This document shows positions 28,201 through 43,200 of a stretch of 64,000 bases of DNA, piece after piece. Below the pieces are notes generated by a model that saw only the letters and a program-made list of their open reading frames with translations, had not been told where the DNA came from and did not search any database. Where the stretch lies: positions 111,535,069-111,599,068 of the forward strand of contig JAVHZZ010000010.1 in the NCBI GenBank assembly GCA_036250195.1, in the 5' to 3' direction. A program made the translations under genes and the position numbers. Within the stretch, counting starts at the first letter, position 1; every line of letters begins with the position of its first letter. Source of the stretch: Mixophyes australis. Its lineage: Eukaryota > Chordata > Amphibia > Anura > Limnodynastidae.

Positions 28201-31200
28201 TATAGCGCCAACAAATTCCACAGCGCTTTACAATTGGGAACAAACATTAATAAGAAAATACTGGGTAATACATACAGACAGAGAGGTAAGAGAACCCTGC
28301 TCACAAGCTTACAATCTATAGGACTGTTGTCACAAAGTTGGAAGCATAGCATTGTCCAAAATGACTTGGTATGCTGAAGCATTAAGATTGTCCTTTCACT
28401 GGAGATAAGGGACCTAGTCCAAACCCCGAAAACAGCCCCATACCATTATCCCTCATCCACCAAACTTCACAGGTGGCATAATGCAGCCAGGCAGGTAGCG
28501 TTCTCCTGGCATCCGCCAAACCCAGACTCACCCATCTGACTGCCAAACAGAGAAGTGTGATTCGTCACTGCACAGAACAGGTTTCCACTGCTCCACAGTC
28601 CAGTGTCAGTGTGCTTTACACCACTCCATCCGACGCTTGGCATTGGTCTTGGTGATGTGAGGCTGCATGCAGCTGCCTGGCCATGGAAACCCATTCCATT
28701 AAGCTCCTGCCGCACAGTTTTTGTGCTTACATTAATGCCAGTGGAAGTTCAGAAATCTTCAGCTATGGAATCAGCAGAGCGTTGGTGACTCTTACTTACC
28801 ATGTGCCTTAGTAGTCGCTGAACCTGCTCTGTGATTTTACGTGGTCTTCTGCTTCGTAGCCGAGTTGCTGTGTTTCTTCCTAAACGCTTCAACTTTCTAA
28901 TAATATCACTTACAGATGACCGTGGAATATCCAGCAGGGATGAAATTTCACAAACTTATTTTAAAAGGTGGCACCTATCACAGTACCGCACATCCTATCA
29001 CAGTACCACACATCCTATCACAGTACCGCACATCCTATCACAGTACCGCACATCCTATCACAGTACCGCACATCCTATCACAGTACCGCACATCCTATCA
29101 CAGTACCGCACATCCTATCACAGTACCGCACATCCTATCACAGTACCGCACATCCTATCACAGTACCGCACATCCTATCACAGTATCGCACATCCTATCA
29201 CAGTACCGCACATCCTATCACAGTACCACACATCCTATCATAGTATCACACATCCTATCACAGTACCACACATCCTATCACAGTACCGCACATCCTATCA
29301 CAGTACCACACATCCTATCACAGTACCGCACATCCTATCACAGTACCGCACATCCTATCACAGTACCACACATCCTATCACAGTACCACACATCCTATCA
29401 CAGTACCGCACATCCTATCACAGTACCGCACATCCTATCACAGTATCACACATCCTATCACAGTACCACACATCCTATCACAGTACCACACATCCTATCA
29501 CAGTACCACACATCCTATCACAGTACCACACATCCTATCACAGTACCACACATCCTATCACAGTACCGCACATCCTATCACAGTACCACACATCCTATCA
29601 CAGTATCACACATCCTATCACAGTATCACACATCCTATCACAGTACCGCACATCCTATCACAGTACCGCACATCCTATCACAGTGTCACACATCCTATCA
29701 CAGTACCACACATCCTATCACAGTACCACACATCCTATCACAGTACCGCACATCCTATCACAGTACCACACATCCTATCACAGTACCACACATCCTATCA
29801 CAGTACCGCACATCCTATCACAGTACCGCACATCCTATCACAGTACCACACATCCTATCACAGCACCAGCTTGGTGTCACTGAGCTCTTCAGAATGACCC
29901 ATTTTGTATCACAAATGGAGACTGCATGGCTGGTGCTGGATTTTATACACCTCTGGCAACAGGTCTGATAGAAACACCTCAATTCAATAATTAACAGGTG
30001 TGACCAAATACTTTTGTCATATTATATATATTTATTACACACACATTCATCATCATCATTTATTTATATAGCGCCAAATTCCGTAGCGCTTTACAATTAC
30101 AGTTAATCTCCCCATAATGACCCTTTCTGTTACATTATTACCCATGATTATTCTGTGTGTGAAACAAAACGGTCAGTGAGCTGTGTAATAAAACTCCATA
30201 TTCCAGATGAGACGTCTGCACTTGTCCCTCAACGGGACGGGACCTCCTTGGGGGCCACGTACAGTGTAGAAGTTATGTATTTGGGGTCCCCGCACCTGGC
30301 ACAATGCCACAGGAACAAGCGACTCGCACAAATACTGAGGAAGAAACACTGATACAACCCGATATTAATAACAGTCTCTGAATAAGTGGCGCCTGCACCA
30401 GACAAAGGGCGGAATTAAAGAACGTGAGCTCTGGGGGGATTTAGGTTCTGGAGTTTCACAGCAGCATGTAAGGAATTATCCGCACACGGAACATTCTATG
30501 CAATAGAAGCCTCATGCTGGAGAATATCAGATCCTCCTGTCACATTCCAGATAAATCCCGTCTGATAGAGAACCTGAGACTGTAATAAACAGCGGCCGCT
30601 GCGCTGATCCAATTATTATTACAGCAGGGGAGATACCTGTATAGAATTCATCTAAAGCTGGATTAAGGGGACTTACAGGTCTGTTCTGTGTACGCTCCGG
30701 GATGTAAAGCACCAGTGACCCCGATCTCTCTCACACAAGTGTCTGATACAGATAACAGGAGTCACTGGAAGAACCCCAAGGATTGTCCCTTCTACAGGAT
30801 CAGATAAACCCTTCTCATCTGGAGCCCCAAGTGTCAGTTTGCCATCGTTCTGGGACCCCTGCAGCAAATCACAATGATATGTGACAATCAGGGACTCCAC
30901 AGGTTGTAGAAGGACGTGTCCTTATTTACATACACCTCCTGGCAACATCTAAAGTCTAATATTCGGGTGTATTACATTACATGTTCACTTATATGCAGAT
31001 CAGCAGGTTTGTAATTGTTGTAGTTTAAAGGAGAACCTCGGGCACAAGGGAGAATCCCCCATAAGAGCACCTCTCCTTCAAATAAGATTCCAATGTTTAT
31101 CAATGGGGAGTGAGCAATGAAAGTGTAGAAACACTTCCACAAGCTCAATATGGCCAAATCTGAACTCTGTCTTTACCCCTCTCCATCACCACTGGCTCTA

Positions 31201-34200
31201 CCATTGTCTCTTGTCTGGGGGTCACCCTTGACTCCACCCTCTCCTTTACCCATCACATACAACCCCTTGCCCAATCCTGCCGCTTCCATCTCCGCAATAT
31301 AGCCCGGATCAGACCCTTCCTCTCCACTGATGCCGCAAAAACTCTCATCCACTCTCTCATCATCTCCCGCCTGGATTACTGCAACCTCCTCCATACTGGC
31401 CTCCGCAACACCTGTCTCGCTCCTCTTCTAGTTGCCAGTGTACCTGGGCTGGTATTCCTGACCTCTCACTATAGATCATGGTTGCTGTGGATGGATCCCT
31501 CCCCTGGCCTATCACACTGACCAGGACTGCATGGGCAGCGGGCAGAGAGGTGGTACTAGGAGCTGGGTCCAAACCTCAGGCAGCCGGAGAACGGATCAGA
31601 TTTAGGGGGGTATTCAATTGTTAGCGTTAACACTCTCAAACGAGCGCTCAAAAAATCTTAGCGTTAATACGGTAATTACTCACGGAATGTCAGCTCGCTG
31701 CTCCCTGAGCGGCGAGCTGAAATTCCGCAAATAAACTACCGTATTAACGCTTTTCGCGCGCAATATTACCGTATAAACGGTAATATTTTTTGAGCGCTCG
31801 TTTTTTTGCATTAACGCTAACAATTGAATACCCCCCTTAGGGTCTAATCTGCAGGTCAAAGGATTATAGCATATTGAAGAAGTTGTCAAGCAGGTCTTGA
31901 AGCAGAGTGATGTTTATTGCTCTAATGTCCTGACAAGGACAGTTCCACTAATTAGAGGTATCAGTGGTCAGGTCAGATGGAACATCAGAATGATACATTA
32001 CATGCTCACACAGCTCACCTTTTATACAGTTCTGACATAACTCCTAGCAGAGGTAAACCAGCCCCTTGGACCTAGCTGGCTCCAACCCGTCTAGAATATT
32101 CCAACAGATTTAACTTCCACATCCCCCTGATTTCTTCAGATGTTCTGTCTCCATTGTTTAGAGTTCCTGTCTGTCTAACAGGACCTGCATTCAGGTAACA
32201 GCCCCCTGCTGTGCATTCAAGTGTTGGTCACTCACATTAAATAGACTTAATGAGCCTTAATGAACACATCCTCTAGACTACACAACAGAATTAGAAATGC
32301 TCATCAGAAATCAAACATATACCTTAGACATGAATGCATTCCCTCTAGCAAGGCTAAACAGGAAAAACACATTTTCTACCCTGGTCTCAGAAATAACGAT
32401 TTCCTATCTCAAAATATACACAATATCAAAAATAAGTGCACGTGCCATTATATAAATAAGCGCCCTGCGCTATTTTCTTTAAATCAACTTATACCAAAAG
32501 TTATTTATCAGTGATCCTGTCACAAGAACCCACACTTGTGGGCACAGGATCAGCCTCCTACTCTCTCTCCTCCATCCCCACTCTCTGTGGCTGGTCGTCA
32601 CTTTCACCTCTTTGCCTGTGCACCTGCTCTCTGCTTGGTTTGAAGTTTTTATGCTTCTGTGCATTATTTATACTTTTTGTACTTATTGCACCTAGTCTTT
32701 GTTTTGCTTGTACGCCTTGCATTGTTACCCTGTACTGCTGTCCCATGCTCTATGTACGGCGCTGTGGACCCTTTGTGGTGCCTCATAAATAAACGATAAT
32801 AATAATAATAATAATAGAAAATGGTGCCATCTGCTTCAGCTCTGGTGATGACTATGGGGTAAGGGAAAGAGGTCCCAGGGCACAGAAGGACCTCCACATG
32901 ACGTCCAGGGATGAGGCTTCCTACTATAAAATACTCATCATCTTATAATATTCAGCTCCTTCCCTGTGGATCCAACACCTAAACAGCAGCCAGAGGCTGG
33001 AGCCTCAACAGTGCTCATTGTACATCCTCAGTCTTACTTTTAATTGTATGCTCTTGTGATCAGGGCACTTTCATGCCTTAGTCGATGTTATTAGATAGTT
33101 AAAATGGATTTCCACCCACTTTTTACAATCAAATCTGTAACTGGCACATTGCAGTCCTTATATTATTCTTTTGCTATATGGATGAAACACGTCACTTCTG
33201 AGTGCTGCTAAGCTCCTCCGCTTGTCTAACAGCTCTGATTGACAGCAGCTTAGTGTTCACCAAGGGCTGTTATGATCAAGGTATCATAGATGAGGAAGAA
33301 CAGTGATGTCACAAAGGTGGTGTCAATGCTGTGTGTACATGTAGAATAAGGTCAGTAGTACATGTAGAATAAGGTCAGTAGTACGTGTAGAATAAGGTCA
33401 GTAGTACGTGTAGAATAAGGTCAGTAGTACGTGTAGAATAAGGTCAGTAGTACATGTAGAATAAGGTCAGTAGTATGTGTAGAATAAGGTCAGTAGTACA
33501 TGTAGAATAAGGTCAGTAGTACATGTAGAATAAGGTCAGGAAGATATATAGAATAAGGTCAGTAGTACATGTAGAATAAGGTCAGTAGTACATGTAGAAT
33601 AAGGTCAGTAGTACGTGTAGAATAAGGTCAGGAAGTACGTGTAAAATAAGGTCAGTAGTACGTGTAAAATAAGGTCAGTAGTACATGTAGAATGAGGTCA
33701 GGAAGATATATAGAATAAGGTCAGTAGTACGTGTAGAATAAGGTCAGTAGTACATGTAGAATAAGGTCAGTAGTACATGTAGAATAGGTTTAGGAAGATA
33801 TATAGAATAAGGTCAGTAGTACGTGTAGAATAAGGTCAGTAGTACGTGTAGAATAAGGTCAGTAGTACGTGTAGAATAAGGTCAGTAGTACATGTAGAAT
33901 AAGGTCAGTAGTACATGTAGAATAAGGTCAGTAGTACATGTAGAATAAGGTCAGTAGTACATGTAGAATAAGATCAGTAGTATATATAGAATAAGGTCAG
34001 TAGTATATGTAGAATAAGATCAGTAGTATATATAGAATAAGGTCAGTAGTATATGTAGAATAAGGTCAGTAGTACATGTAGAATAAGGTCAGTAGTACGT
34101 GTAGAATAAGGTCAGGAAGTACGTGTAGAATAAAGGTCAGTAGTACATGTAGAATAAAGGTCAGTAGTACATGTAGAATAAGGTCAGGAAGATATATAGA

Positions 34201-37200
34201 ATAAGGTCAGTAGTACATGTAGAATAAGGTCAGTAGTACATGTAGAATAAGGTCAGTAGTACATGTAGAATAAGGTCAGTAGTACATGTAGAATAAGGTC
34301 AGGAAGATATATAGAATAAGGTCAGTAGTACATGTAGAATAAGGTCAGTAGTACATGTAGAATAAGATCAGTAGTATATATAGAATAAGGTCAGTAGTAT
34401 ATGTAGAATAAGGTCAGTAGTACATGTAGAATAAGGTCAGTAGTACGTGTAGAATAAGGTCAGGAAGTACGTGTAGAATAAGGTCAGTAGTACGTGTAGA
34501 ATAAGGTCAGTAGTACGTGTAGAATAAGGTCAGTAGTACGTGTAGAATAAGGTCAGTAGTACGTGTAGAATAAGGTCAGTAGTACGTGTAGAATAAGGTC
34601 AGTAGTACATGTAGAATAAGGTCAGTAGTACATGTAGAATAAGGTCTGGAAGTACGTGTAGAATAAGGTCAGTAGTACGTGTAGAATAAGGTCAGTAGTA
34701 CGTGTAGAATAAGGTCAGTAGTATATGTAGAATAAGGTCTGGAAGTACGTGTAGAATAAGGTCAGTAGTACGCGTAGAATAAGGTCAGTAGTACATGTAG
34801 AATAAGGTCAGTAGTACGTGTAGAATAAGGTCAGGAAGTACGTGTAGAATAAGGTCAGTAGTACGTGTAGAATAAGGTCAGTAGTACATGTAGAATAAGG
34901 TCAGTAGTACATGTAGAATAAGGTCTGGAAGATATATAGAATAAGGTCAGTAGTACGTGTAGAATAAGGTCAGTAGTACATGTAGAATAGGTTTAGGAAG
35001 ATATATAGAATAAGGTCAGTAGTACATGTAGAATAAGGTCAGTAGTACATGTAGAATAAGGTCAGTAGTATATATAGAATAAGGTCAGTAGTACATGTAG
35101 AATAAGGTCAGTAGTACATGTAGAATAAGGTCAGGAAGATATATAGAATAAGGTCAGGAAGATATATAGAATAAGGTCAGTAGTACATGTAGAATAAGGT
35201 CAGTAGTACATGTAGAATAAGGTCAGGAAGTACGTGTAGAATAAGGTCAGTAGTACATGTAGAATAAGGTCAGTAGTACATGTAGAATAAGGTCAGTAGT
35301 ACATGTAGAATAAGGTCAGTAGTATATGTAGAATAAGGTCAGGAAGTACGCGTAGAATAAGGTCAGTAGTACGCGTAGAATAAGGTCAGTAGTACGCGTA
35401 GAATAAGGTCAGTAGTACATGTAGAATAAGATCAGTAGTACATGTAGAATAAGATCAGTAGTACGTGTAGAATAAGGTCAGGAAGTACGTGTAAAATAAG
35501 GTCAGTAGTACGTGTAAAATAAGGTCAGTAGTACATGTAGAATGAGGTCAGGAAGATATATAGAATAAGGTCAGTAGTACGTGTAGAATAAGGTCAGTAG
35601 TACATGTAGAATAAGGTCAGTAGTACATGTAGAATAAGGTCAGTAGTACGTGTAGAATAAGGTCAGTAGTACGCGTAGAATAAGGTCAGTAGTACGCGTA
35701 GAATAAGGTCAGGAAGATATGTAGAATAAGGTCAGGAAGATATGTAGAATAAGGTCAGGAAGATATGTAGAATAAGGTCAGGAAGATATGTAGAATAAGG
35801 TCAGTAGTATATATAGAATAAGGTCAGTAGTACATGTAGAATAAGGTCTGGAAGTACATGTAGAACAAGGTCAGTAGTACATGTAGAATAAGGTCAGTAG
35901 TACATGTAGAATAAGGTCAGTAGTACATGTAGAATAAGGTCAGTAGTATATGTAGAATAAGGTCAGGAAGTACGCGTAGAATAAGGTCAGGAAGTACGCG
36001 TAGAATAAGGTCAGTAGTACGCGTAGAATAAGGTCAGTAGTACATGTAGAATAAGGTCAGTAGTACATGTAGAATAAGGTCAGTAGTACGTGTAGAATAA
36101 GGTCAGGAAGTACGTGTAAAATAAGGTCAGTAGTACGTGTAAAATAAGGTCAGTAGTACATGTAGAATGAGGTCAGGAAGATATATAGAATAAGGTCAGT
36201 AGTACGTGTAGAATAAGGTCAGTAGTACATGTAGAATAAGGTCAGTAGTACATGTAGAATAGGTTTAGGAAGATATATAGAATAAGGTCAGTAGTACGTG
36301 TAGAATAAGGTCAGTAGTACGTGTAGAATAAGGTCAGTAGTACGCGTAGAATAAGGTCAGTAGTACGCGTAGAATAAGGTCAGGAAGATATATAGAATAA
36401 GGTCAGGAAGATATGTAGAATAAGGTCAGGAAGATATGTAGAATAAGGTCAGTAGTATATATAGAATAAGGTCAGTAGTACATGTAGAATAAGGTCTGGA
36501 AGTACATGTAGAACAAGGTCAGTAGTACATGTAGAATAAGGTCAGTAGTACGTGTAGAACAAGGTCAGGAAGTACGATCAGTGTGATACACAGCACATGA
36601 GTAGCTCACACATCTACCTCCGTCTCGGAGACGTACTGGTCCGCATACTGCCACTTTAGTGGCTCCTCAGCCGAACTAGAAACAGAGGAAATAGTGTCTA
36701 TGTAACTATAGATCACAACCTCTTTCATTCATTCACACAGCTTAGTGTATAATAATGTGTAAATACAAGATATATTATACAACACAAGGGGAGTAACACC
36801 GTGTAAAGTACTTACTGTGTATGTATAAATAGGGTTAGGGGTACAGGGGAGAATACAGTACATTGAGGGGATAAAGGAGTAGTGTATATGATATATAGGA
36901 CCATATGTTGCTCTTTATAAGCAGGTACATAACAGCCACAAGTCACCTTTTGACAGGAAACATCCCGACATCTGCAGAGAGAAGAGACAGGCGTCAGCCT
37001 CACACAAACAGCGGCAGCAAGAACGCCCTGTCTACGACAGACAACTTACGTCTCACTTTAATGGACACAATCTTCTTTGTGCGAATGAGATTGATCACTT
37101 CCTCGTGAGTGCACGAACTGATTGAGTATCCGTTAATCCGAACCACCTCGTCTCCAATCTTAAACAGAGAAGGTTAATAATGATTAACTGGAATCATGAT

Positions 37201-37259
37201 CATGAGATAACTGGAAGGAATGCACCGAATATCACACATATCTTCTGGAAACTAATCAC

Positions 37260-37299
<40 letters not shown>

Positions 37300-40200
37300 T
37301 CCAGTCCTTCAGTTCCGTATCATCACATTACACTTCCATAATAGAATCCCATCCTATAGCCTGGTCTAAACTGTCTCCGCTCATATATATCAGATATTGC
37401 CGCTCTTTGTCTCCATTAGAACCAGAGTGTAGTACACGAACATTGCTCACCAGTGGATTACACTCAGCCTGTTCCCAACATGGACTATAAAGTAATTTGT
37501 ACCAATTAGATCTTCTCCTTCAGTTTTTTAAGTATCTGCTCTCTATACATTATCTATAAGTCACTCACTACTCTGCAAACATCATCTGCTCCCAACACCT
37601 CCCCACAGTCTCTTCCAGCTCCAAGACAGCGGCACTGAGGTCTATATCACACTATGTATATATACCTATACTGCCCTTATGCAGGCACACTGTGCACATA
37701 TGTAACATACATGACAATCCTATGTAGTTTTGTATACTGCACCCTTTGTGAAAACATTCTGGAGATACCGCATATATAAAGGATCGCGACGTGCTTTGTG
37801 CGAGAGACAATGACAGATACATACAATGAGGTCTGCTAACACTTCTCTCTCTGCAGAACAAGCACCAGGTGGAATACACAGAAAACTGACACTGAACTGT
37901 CTGAAAGACACAAAGAGCTGAAATAGTTTCATAAAACGAGGAGTAATCTAGATTTCTCCGCAGAGCCATTATGTGATCTGATAATATCTCACTTTTATTT
38001 GTCACATTGGGATAGACGGGGAGGGGGCTGCAATGTCTTTATTCAGGGTGGGTACAAGATTACGCTCCTGTGATTAGCAGAAGAGGAGTTCGTAGACTCT
38101 CTAGACACAAAGACTGAGAGCCCCCGACACATTAATTAGCAGGAGAATCGGAATTAATGCTGACGTTACCATAAGAGATTATTATATTCCATTTCTCTGT
38201 GTTTCCAGGTATAAAGGAAGCGCTCAGGGTGGAATTTCAGCGTGAGAACTATCCATAACAATTATCTCTGTCAGTTAACACTGTGGGAGTGACTAGATGT
38301 AAAGACGTATTCGCAGTAAATTCTGTATCAGGCGACTGGTGAGTAACAATAACGTTAATCTACATCGAGGGGACACGGTTCTGGGAGGTCCCCGACACAC
38401 GGGATCCCAAATATCGCTACTACAAAAGACAACCACTCTGTGGGCCATGGTGATGTGACGGCCTACGCACTACATGGAACATCGGGGGAATGAGATACAG
38501 GAACTGGGAAAACATATAAAGAACTGAAATAATACTGCGCAAAACCAACGGCATCTTAGCTGACAAATGTTTGACTTATTATAGAATCGTAGTCTGCACA
38601 CTGATAAAGGTTATGTTGTAGTGACAGATATTGGGAGAGAAAGGATAGAAAAGAAGAATATATAAGGGGGTGGGGTGGGGGGGGCTAAATTGTGAGCTCT
38701 TGGATCAAGGGTCTATAGGCATCCATCCCTTCATCTGTCAATTGTCTGTTTGACACAAGGCAATTCGGTGTGTAAACTGGTCCCTGCAATCTTCAATATG
38801 AAAACTCTCTGTCACTTTTAGAATCAGGTCAATTTATAATCAGAGTCGTATGTAACTACTGATTCCTTATAAGACGATGGACTGGTGCACGTGGAACCCT
38901 AGCTACAGTGATTACCTCTTCCAGGGACTCAGCACCCCAGAAACCTGAGACTGAACATTTAGAATGGACACAACTGGGATAAACTGAATTACACCCCCTG
39001 CAGTTAGGATTCAATGAGGATTACGGGTTGAAGAAATAATGACATGGTAAATTTATCCGATCTTCAGTTCTGGAAATTACATTTTGCTGTAAAGAAGGGA
39101 TGAGCTTCCTGTGAATTCTCTGCTAATTCCCCCCTACAGATACTATATCGGTACAGCTTTATAGTTATAACATTCACCATTGTCCAACTAACCTCTAACA
39201 TTAGAGGAAGATACACACACTTCATAGGCTTTTACAGCTCGGGGTTAATGCCCCTAGGACCCATGACTTACAGAATTAGGCAAAGATGAACCCCTCTGTA
39301 ATGAACAGTCACTGGTCTCGTAAGCCGGTCACAGACGGTGATGTTGGTGCGTGTGAACCCAACAAGCCTGATGCCAGAGAATGATCTATTTAATATAGAT
39401 GAGATCTATTTTTGGAGGTTCCTGTAAACTCAGTGGGCGTTATATTCTGGGGGCCCCCAGGACACCAAATCACCTGATCTACCCATTACGGCCTCCTTCA
39501 TGTGGCTATTGAGCGATCATGAACAAAGTATGGCAAGATCCAGCTGCGTAAATCCATGTGTGAGCATGAACAGTCCTCACGTCTATATAGGAGCATCAAT
39601 ACCAGGAACAACACAACCTCCAAAGAAAGCACCATGTCTCCTGCCTATATCAGATCACGGGGAATAACCTCACCTGGAGTCCGGCGTTGTCCGCTTGTCC
39701 TTCTTTCATAATGTGGGAGATATAGAGACCACAACTAAACTCCAGACCACCTCTGACACTGAGTCCGAGACCATCAGGGTGGGAGCGATCTAACTTCACC
39801 TCCCTCAGCTTCCTGGAGATGACATACATTACATATATGTCACCCAAACATGCATGAGGAAACACTACATATATGTCACCCAAACATGCATGAGGAAACA
39901 CTACATATATGTCACCCAAACATACATAGGAGGGAACACTACATATACTGTATGTCACCTGAACAGGTACATACACAGGAGAGGACACTACACACATCAC
40001 CTATACATACATATATACATGAGCACGTGCCATATATACACTACTCAGAGACAGACCCTTTCTGCAGCAGACACGGACATTTCTAGGCTCATTTGAGCTC
40101 ACATTCATGGTTGCTCCCATCATGCTTCGTTCTCCGGTACAGACGTTTCATGTCACAGAATATTAATAACATGTGATCATATTAATCCTCTCAGATAGTA

Positions 40201-43200
40201 CAAAGGTCTTATAACACCCAGATCTCCCACAATACCCCCTCCCACATCGCAACATTCCCAGGCACATCATTACCTTGAACGTTTCGGTGTCAGCTGATCA
40301 TATTCCACCTGATGTTTCAGAGGGATGAGGGGACGAATAGCATCAAAAAGGGGCAATCGCAATGGGTCATTGATGACAAGTTTCAGATCCCCCACAAAGA
40401 CAGGGAGGTCCATGGACCTTCAGAAGAACAAAACAATAACTATTCATTTTCCAGAATGACAAAAATCTCAACAACTCTACAATAACATGGACACTGTTCT
40501 CTCAAACTGTAGAATAACATTATGGAAGGACAACAATCTTTCCAGGTCCACAATAAAATTATGGAAGGACACCAATCTCTCCAGCTCTAGAACAACATTA
40601 TGGAAGGACACCAATCTCTCTAGCTCTAGAACAACATTATGGAAGGACACCAATCTCTCTAGCTCTAGAACAACATTATGGAAGGACACCAATCTCTCTA
40701 GCTCTAGAACAACATTATGGAAGGACACCAATCTCTCTAGCTCTAGAACAACATTATGGAAGGACACCAATCTCTCTAGCTCTAGAACAGCATTATGGAA
40801 GGAGAACAATCTTTCCAGGTCCACAATAAAATTATGGAAGGACACCAATCTCTCTAGCTCTAGAACAACATTATGGAAGGACACCAATCTCTCTAGCTCT
40901 AGAACAACATTATGGAAGGACACCAATCTCTTCAGTTCCAGAACAGCATTATGGAAGGAGAACAATCTTTCCAGCTCTAAAATAACATGACACTGACCTC
41001 TTTGGCTGTCAGCTCTAGAATAACTATATGGAAGGACACCAATCTCTCCAGCTCTAGAACAACATTATGGAAGGTCATCGGAAGACACTGGAAGAAATGA
41101 GCATAATACACCTCCCTGTATACAGGAAGCAGAGAAGATAAAAAGAAGATGTTTGTACTTCCTGTAAAATCTATTTCTCAGTCTAAACAAAGTTGGGGGA
41201 CACTGCGGACCATGAGGTATAGAGGGTGTTGTGGAGTCAAGGCACTACAAACTTGTCTATCCTGCTCCCTCCCATCTAAGCCCCCCCTCCCCACTGGCCA
41301 AAAATACTCAGTTTATTGAACTAACCAAACTGCAAGAGAGGGCACAACTTAACCAACAGAACACACAACTAACTGTCAGAGCAACAAAACGGTGGGAGCG
41401 CAGTGTCCCCCAACTGTGTTTAGAGAAGAAGATTTTACAGTAAGAGCTCTAGCACTAAGAGTTGAGGGACACTGGAGACCATGAGGACGTTCCAAAGCTG
41501 CCCCTATGGGTGGGAATGCTCAGACCGAGCAGAATTTACAGCCAAAACTTGCGTCTTTAGAAGCAAAGACATGAAACCAAGATTTTTTGTGAACGAGTGG
41601 ATGGAAAACCAAGTAGCTGCCCAGCACAACTGCTCAACCGAAGCCCCGTGCCGCGCAAGAACTAACTGACCTAGCTTAATGTGCAGTAAAACCCACTGGA
41701 ACCGGCGCACTCTCAGGGACAGAAGCCTGGCGAATAGTAGCTGTAATCCATCTAGATTTTGTCTGTTTTGTGGCTGGCCAGCCACACTTCCGAACACTAT
41801 ATAACACCAGGGGGTAAATGTTTCAAGCTGAGAGTTTTGCAGTGGGTTTGAAAAACCAATCAGACTCTAGTTATTTATTTAGTACATTCTACCAAATGAT
41901 AGCTAGAATCTGATTGGTTGCTATAGGCAACATCTCCACTTTTCAAACTCGCCGGAAAACTCTCAGCTCGATACATTTACCCCCAGGAGGCTGTCATTCT
42001 TCCTTACCGACCAAGCCACATAAATCCACAAATGCACTGCAGAACTGAGATGTGTGTCAGCGAGAGTAAGAACTTCACCTGAAGATGAAGAGTCCAAATT
42101 TTGTCTGAAAGCAAAAACACCTTCTGGGACCCGGTGTCGGAAAATAGACCTAGAGACGCCATCCGCTGGGAAGGATCATGTTGAATTTGTCTACATTGAG
42201 AATCCAGCCATAGTCCTGTAAGAATTGCCTCGTCAATTGCAGATGAGTTCAGCCGAGCTGCCGAATCCGCTTTTAGCAAGAGATCGTCCAGGAAGGAGAT
42301 GATCACAACTCCCCATAACCTAAACTGAGCAGCCATGACAGCCATCACCTTCGTGAACACCCTGGGAGCTGTTGCCAGCCCAAAGGGGAGAGCTCGGAAT
42401 TGGTAGTGTTTCCGCTCCACCGCGAACCTCAACAGACTGTGATGACCCTGCCATATCGGCACGTGCAGGTACGCATCCTTGATGTCCAAGGATGCCAGGA
42501 ATTTGCCCCTTTCCATGGAGTTTATAACAGAACGTATGGACGGACTTCATACGAAACGTTGGAACCCTAAAATGGGTGTTTAGATCTTTCATATTTAGAA
42601 TGGCTTCTGAACCAGAAAAAGGTGTGAGCAGTAACGCAGTCCCCACCACCCAGAACCACCACCCCTGAATACCCCAAAGACCAGACAGCTTTTCTCAGGG
42701 CCTCCCTTCTTACAGGGTCCTGAGAAAGAGGAGTGCTGAGGAAATGCCTGGGAGGTCCCTCCAGATCCAGAATGTAACCCCTGGAAGCTACTCACCTTAC
42801 CCATGAATTGGTAGTGGAATTTACCCTCCTGCCGTGAAACCCCAAGAAGCGGGGCCCCACCACCGTTCCCACCGTCTGACAGGGTTGCGAGTCAGGCTTT
42901 TCAATCTGCATGGATGTCGGGTGGTGGCCTCTCCAGGCGTGTCTGGCTCATTGCCCGAGGTGCTGAGGAGTGGCCTCTGCCAGAAGCACCTCTGGAATTC
43001 CCAACATATCAAAAGGATCGAAAATGTTTACCATTAGCTTTTTCAGTGTCCACTGGGAGAAAGGAACGCTTTCCCCCCGTGGCATGGGCAATAAATTTGT
43101 CCAGAGCTTGGCCAAACAGCACTGAGCCATTAAAGGACAGGGCCTCCAAAGCTCATTTGGATTCAGCATCTGCACACAAAGGCTTAAGCCAAAGAGTACG

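Larger units (their letters stand above)
27771..30019 (-). mobile_element. Tc1/mariner transposon, degenerate, with SINE and internal minisatellite
   Basis: Ends are inverted: TGGACAAGAGTATTTGGACA on the left and GACCAAATACTTTTGTCA on the right, each next to TA (27769-27770, 30020-30021). In between is a broken minus-strand Tc1 transposase. A SINE tail is inserted at 28178-28322. A 20-bp unit is amplified 44-fold between the right terminal region and the transposase start. Length 2.25 kb, of which about 1.2 kb is the original element. In ush1c intron 7. Confidence 0.92.

Noticed and set aside
28831..29968. Two 350-codon frames reading [19 protein letters not shown]
   Set aside because: These are the 20-bp Tc1-derived array; the three-unit period of 60 bases keeps them open.
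40477..40990. Frames of 162 and 167 codons on opposite strands
   Set aside because: The 39-bp unit is a multiple of three and lacks stops in these frames; no splice or homology support.
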